Positions 13,706 to 14,624 of a DNA stretch of 14,624 nucleotides are shown here, one piece after another. Below the pieces are notes generated by a model. It worked only from the letters and a program-made list of their open reading frames with translations. It searched no databases and had not been told where the DNA came from. The translations under genes were made by a program, and so were the position numbers. The number at the start of each line of letters is the position of its first letter. The stretch's first letter is position 1. Source of the DNA: Firmicutes bacterium UBA3920 (lineage in GTDB: Bacteria; Bacillota; Clostridia; Caldicoprobacterales; Xylanivirgaceae); NCBI GenBank assembly GCA_002386065.1, contig DGES01000080.1, positions 11,730 to 26,353 of the forward strand, given 5' to 3'.

Positions 13706-14624
13706 GTGAAAAAAATAAAAAGTACAGTCAAATATGAACTATTACAAATATTACGCCAAAAAATCTTCTATATTATTTTGCCTATAAGTATGTTTTTTCT
13801 TTTTTTCTCAACTCAAAGGGGTCTTGCTGAAATTACTTTATCTGCATATGTGGTACAAACATTAATTTTTGGATTTTTATTCATGGGTTATCAAGTAGGA
13901 ATCAGAGACAAAAACCATGGATATGATCAGATAATAAAGAAAATGGATAATTCATTCGCAGAGAGTATTGGAAAAATAATTGCCTTATGGATTTATTGTA
14001 TTATGATAAATTTGGTTCTAATATTGGAAGTTATCATTTTAGGCAAGATATATCAATCACCATCATGGCTTATAGTAGAGAGTATACAATACATATTATT
14101 ATATTTCTTATTAAGTTCCATGATTTCTGCAACTCTAGGTATGCTAACATCAGCAATTATAACTAGTAAATTAGCTTACTTTGTCTTACTAATAGTGGGG
14201 GCAAGTATTGGACCTTTAGGAGTAGGAATTTTTGAGCAAATATGTGCACTGTTAAATATAGATCCTATTTGGTTGAAATCTTTTTTTGTATGGATAAATT
14301 TAGGTCAATATAATCCATATGTAGGGATGAACTACCTTTATGGTTTTGAAATAGAAAGCAAAAGATATATGCATCATGTAGTGATATTGTTTGTAATTTT
14401 GGCATTATATTTTATAGCAGTTAAATTTAAAAAATATGAAACAGCAAAATTCAAGAAAAGTGCTTCTAAGGCATTGATTATTGTAACATTATTAATCGGG
14501 ATTAATACAATAATATACTTAAAACCAACATTCGTATATAAATCTGGAACTACTGATAACTACGGAAAAGATGTACAAGATTATTTATACTATACAACAA
14601 ATACCAAAGAATACAATACAATAG
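13706..14624 (+). CDS. Multi-spanning membrane protein, ABC-2 permease-like (3' partial)
   Basis: The frame opens at GTG 13706 behind a modest AGCAGGTG site and is still open at the window edge after 306 residues. The N-terminus MKKIKSTVKYELLQILRQK is a basic amphipathic helix before the first membrane span, as in ABC-2-type permeases. Hydrophobic spans lie near 20-36, 46-65, 90-113, 125-150, 154-175, 222-240 and 255-272. A polar segment rich in Tyr, Asn and Thr begins after 275. This resembles bacterial ABC permeases that carry a large extracellular domain, some fused to an M1-type peptidase, but the deciding part is outside the window. An ATPase partner would be expected downstream. The membrane nature is certain; the family is moderately so. 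Confidence 0.7.
   Translation, partial: MKKIKSTVKYELLQILRQKIFYIILPISMFFLFFSTQRGLAEITLSAYVVQTLIFGFLFMGYQVGIRDKNHGYDQIIKKMDNSFAESIGKIIALWIYCIMINLVLILEVIILGKIYQSPSWLIVESIQYILLYFLLSSMISATLGMLTSAIITSKLAYFVLLIVGASIGPLGVGIFEQICALLNIDPIWLKSFFVWINLGQYNPYVGMNYLYGFEIESKRYMHHVVILFVILALYFIAVKFKKYETAKFKKSASKALIIVTLLIGINTIIYLKPTFVYKSGTTDNYGKDVQDYLYYTTNTKEYNTI

Overview
The window looks like chromosomal DNA of a low-GC Gram-positive anaerobe of the Clostridia type. The evidence is AT-rich DNA, strong AGGAGG-type ribosome binding sites, GTG starts, heavy use of ATA and AGA codons, an IS1634-like transposase of clostridial character, and DUF6572 and Imm40-type immunity proteins. No rRNA, tRNA or CRISPR array was seen, and the species cannot be named from this sequence.

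Region 1 (1-6118) is a polymorphic-toxin locus. It opens with the 3' part of a large RHS/YD-repeat protein whose C-terminus is built as RHS core, then linker, then an intein-like Hint domain, then a toxin tip that looks like a PD-(D/E)XK nuclease. Its DUF6572-type immunity gene follows, then an unrecognised 213-residue protein and a strong terminator. A small module comes next: a ribbon-helix-helix gene broken by a one-base frameshift and a Com-like zinc ribbon gene, closed by another terminator. Downstream is a displaced second tip module. Short near-identical scraps of the same RHS core and Hint domain (4831-5426), separated by deletions, lead into a different toxin tip and an Imm40-type immunity gene. 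This is the classic arrangement in which a silent tip could recombine into the main gene.

Region 2 (about 6165-7690) is a decayed IS1634-family insertion sequence on the minus strand. Its transposase is split over three frames by two internal deletions. A 14-bp inverted repeat lies at both ends, and a good promoter overlaps the right copy.

Region 3 (7930-13295) is a compact five-gene plus-strand operon: an alpha/beta hydrolase of the cinnamoyl/feruloyl-esterase type, a MurE-like ligase that keeps its P-loop but has lost the usual C-terminal motifs, and three tandem, divergent M42 metallo-aminopeptidases that overlap or nearly abut. It ends at an intrinsic terminator. The grouping suggests making or processing of an unusual peptide or peptidoglycan-derived compound, but this is inference.

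Region 4 (13296-14624) holds a 35-codon ORF with a strong ribosome binding site, a promoter, 14-bp tandem repeats, a 22-bp hairpin, and the first 306 residues of a multi-spanning membrane protein resembling ABC-2-type permeases that runs off the window.
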